Assembly (NCBI GenBank): GCA_032622095.1 | Contig: CP136069.1 | Span: 10,122,036 to 10,186,035, forward strand | DNA: 64,000 nt | From: Siphonodentalium dalli | Lineage: Eukaryota; Mollusca; Scaphopoda; Gadilida; Siphonodentaliidae | Reading direction: 5' to 3' | Shown: positions 63,701-64,000 of the stretch, one piece after another | Numbering within the stretch: the stretch's first letter is position 1 | How the letters are laid out: every line of letters starts with the position of its first letter | Position numbers and translations under genes: made by a program | The notes under the pieces: generated by a model | Told to the model about the DNA's origin: nothing | The model's input: the letters and a program-made list of their open reading frames with translations, nothing else | The model's database searches: none

Positions 63701-64000
63701 CTATGAGGTTAGGCTGCCTACAGTAACTATGAGGTAAGGCTGCCTACAGTAACTATGAGGTTTGGCTGCCTACAGTAAATATGAGGTAAGGCTGCCTACA
63801 GTAAATATGAGGTTTGGCTGCCTACAGTAAATATGAGGTTAGGCTGCCTACAGTAACTATGAGGTTAGGCTGCCTACAGTAACTATGAGGTTAGGCTGCC
63901 TACAGTAACTATGAGGTTTGGCTGCCTACAGTAAATATGAGGTTTGGCAGCCTACAGTAACTATGAGGTTAGGCTGCCTACAGTAACGATGAGGTTTGGC

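Larger units (their letters stand above)
483..64000. repeat. Giant 26-27 base minisatellite/satellite array, open at the right end
   Basis: Every line from 483 to the end is built from one unit family: a left half TACAGTAACTATGAGG followed by a right half of the form T-run/TA, GG, CWG, CC. Length varies by single bases in the T-run: TTTTGG, TTTAGG and GTTAGG give 27 bases; TTTGG, TTAGG, TTCGG and TAAGG give 26. Changes recur at fixed sites: TACAG/TGCAG, CAGT/CATT, TAAC/TAAA, CTATG/CGATG/CAATG, GAGG/GATG, and A/T in GGCWGCC. The 26-base TTAGGCTGCC form is about 46% GC. No foreign insertion, transposon or gene interrupts the array. No transcription or protein product is implied by the sequence. 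Confidence 0.99.
54700..64000. repeat. TTAGGCTGCC domain with GAGGTAAGG and TATTAGG variants, running off the window
   Basis: TTAGGCTGCC is dominant, with regular TTTGGCAGCC units. GAGGTAAGG units are more frequent than elsewhere, especially at 54.8-59.2 and 63.1-63.8 kb. A G-to-T change giving CTATTAGG clusters at 55.3-59.1 kb. A CCTATAG variant is confined to 60.25-60.7 kb. The last bases are a complete run of the repeat, so the array continues past 64000. Confidence 0.87.

Noticed and set aside
483..64000. CRISPR array
   Set aside because: There are no unique spacers between conserved repeats. The whole 26-27 base unit repeats, variation lies within the unit, and no cas-like genes are present.
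14824..64000. True telomere or interstitial telomere tract
   Set aside because: TTAGGC or GGGTTAGG occurs once per 26-27 base unit and is never directly repeated as a hexamer, so it is not a telomere repeat tract.
483..64000. Intrinsic terminators or tRNA-like folds from the GGCWGCC dyad
   Set aside because: The stem is only 7 bases with a 19-20 base loop and no following T tract, and the element is present in every unit, so it is a property of the repeat rather than a discrete RNA signal.

Overview
The window is almost entirely one tandem repeat. After about 480 bases of ordinary non-repetitive DNA, a minisatellite/satellite-like array with a 26-27 base unit starts at position 483 and runs without interruption to base 64000, so its right end lies outside the window. 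Dividing length by unit size gives roughly 2,400 units (an estimate, not a count). I found no supportable protein-coding gene, RNA gene, mobile element or CRISPR array. An array this long, with nested higher-order repeats and no genes, points to a eukaryote with sizeable non-coding DNA. The sequence does not let me name a species or group.

The unit has a nearly constant left half, TACAGTAACTATGAGG, and a variable right half. The right half drifts along the array: TTTTGGCAGCC (27-base unit) near the left edge, TTTGGCAGCC (26) from about 7 to 14 kb, TTTAGGCAGCC (27) mixed in from about 13 to 23 kb, and TTAGGCTGCC (26) dominant from roughly 23 kb to the end. Layout: 1-482 left flank; 483-1496 degenerate left edge with junction-derived spacers; about 1.5-4.8 kb mixed 27/26 units; 4.8-7.2 kb a 53-base two-unit pattern; 7.2-13.4 kb TTTGGCAGCC with TACAG/TGCAG alternation; 13.4-14.4 kb TAAATATG units; 14.4-18 kb TTTAGG, TTTGG and TTCGG units; 18-32 kb transition to TTAGG; 32-64 kb TTAGGCTGCC with local private variants.

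On top of the base unit there are many local higher-order repeats (53, 78, 104, 105, 109, 133, 162, 235, 240, 260, 262, 265, 316, 368, 421, 468 and 942 bases). Several have two copies that read as identical or differ at one position. This is what repeated unequal exchange, slippage or gene conversion inside an array produces. The apparent open reading frames come from the 27-base (9-codon) unit leaving several frames open on both strands. They stop wherever 26-base units shift the frame, so I do not annotate them as genes.

I see no novel gene system. The points worth a second look are the uninterrupted size, the directional change of unit type, the reuse of the left junction sequence inside the first kilobase, the dyad heptamer GGCWGCC that switches between A and T, and the recent block duplications.
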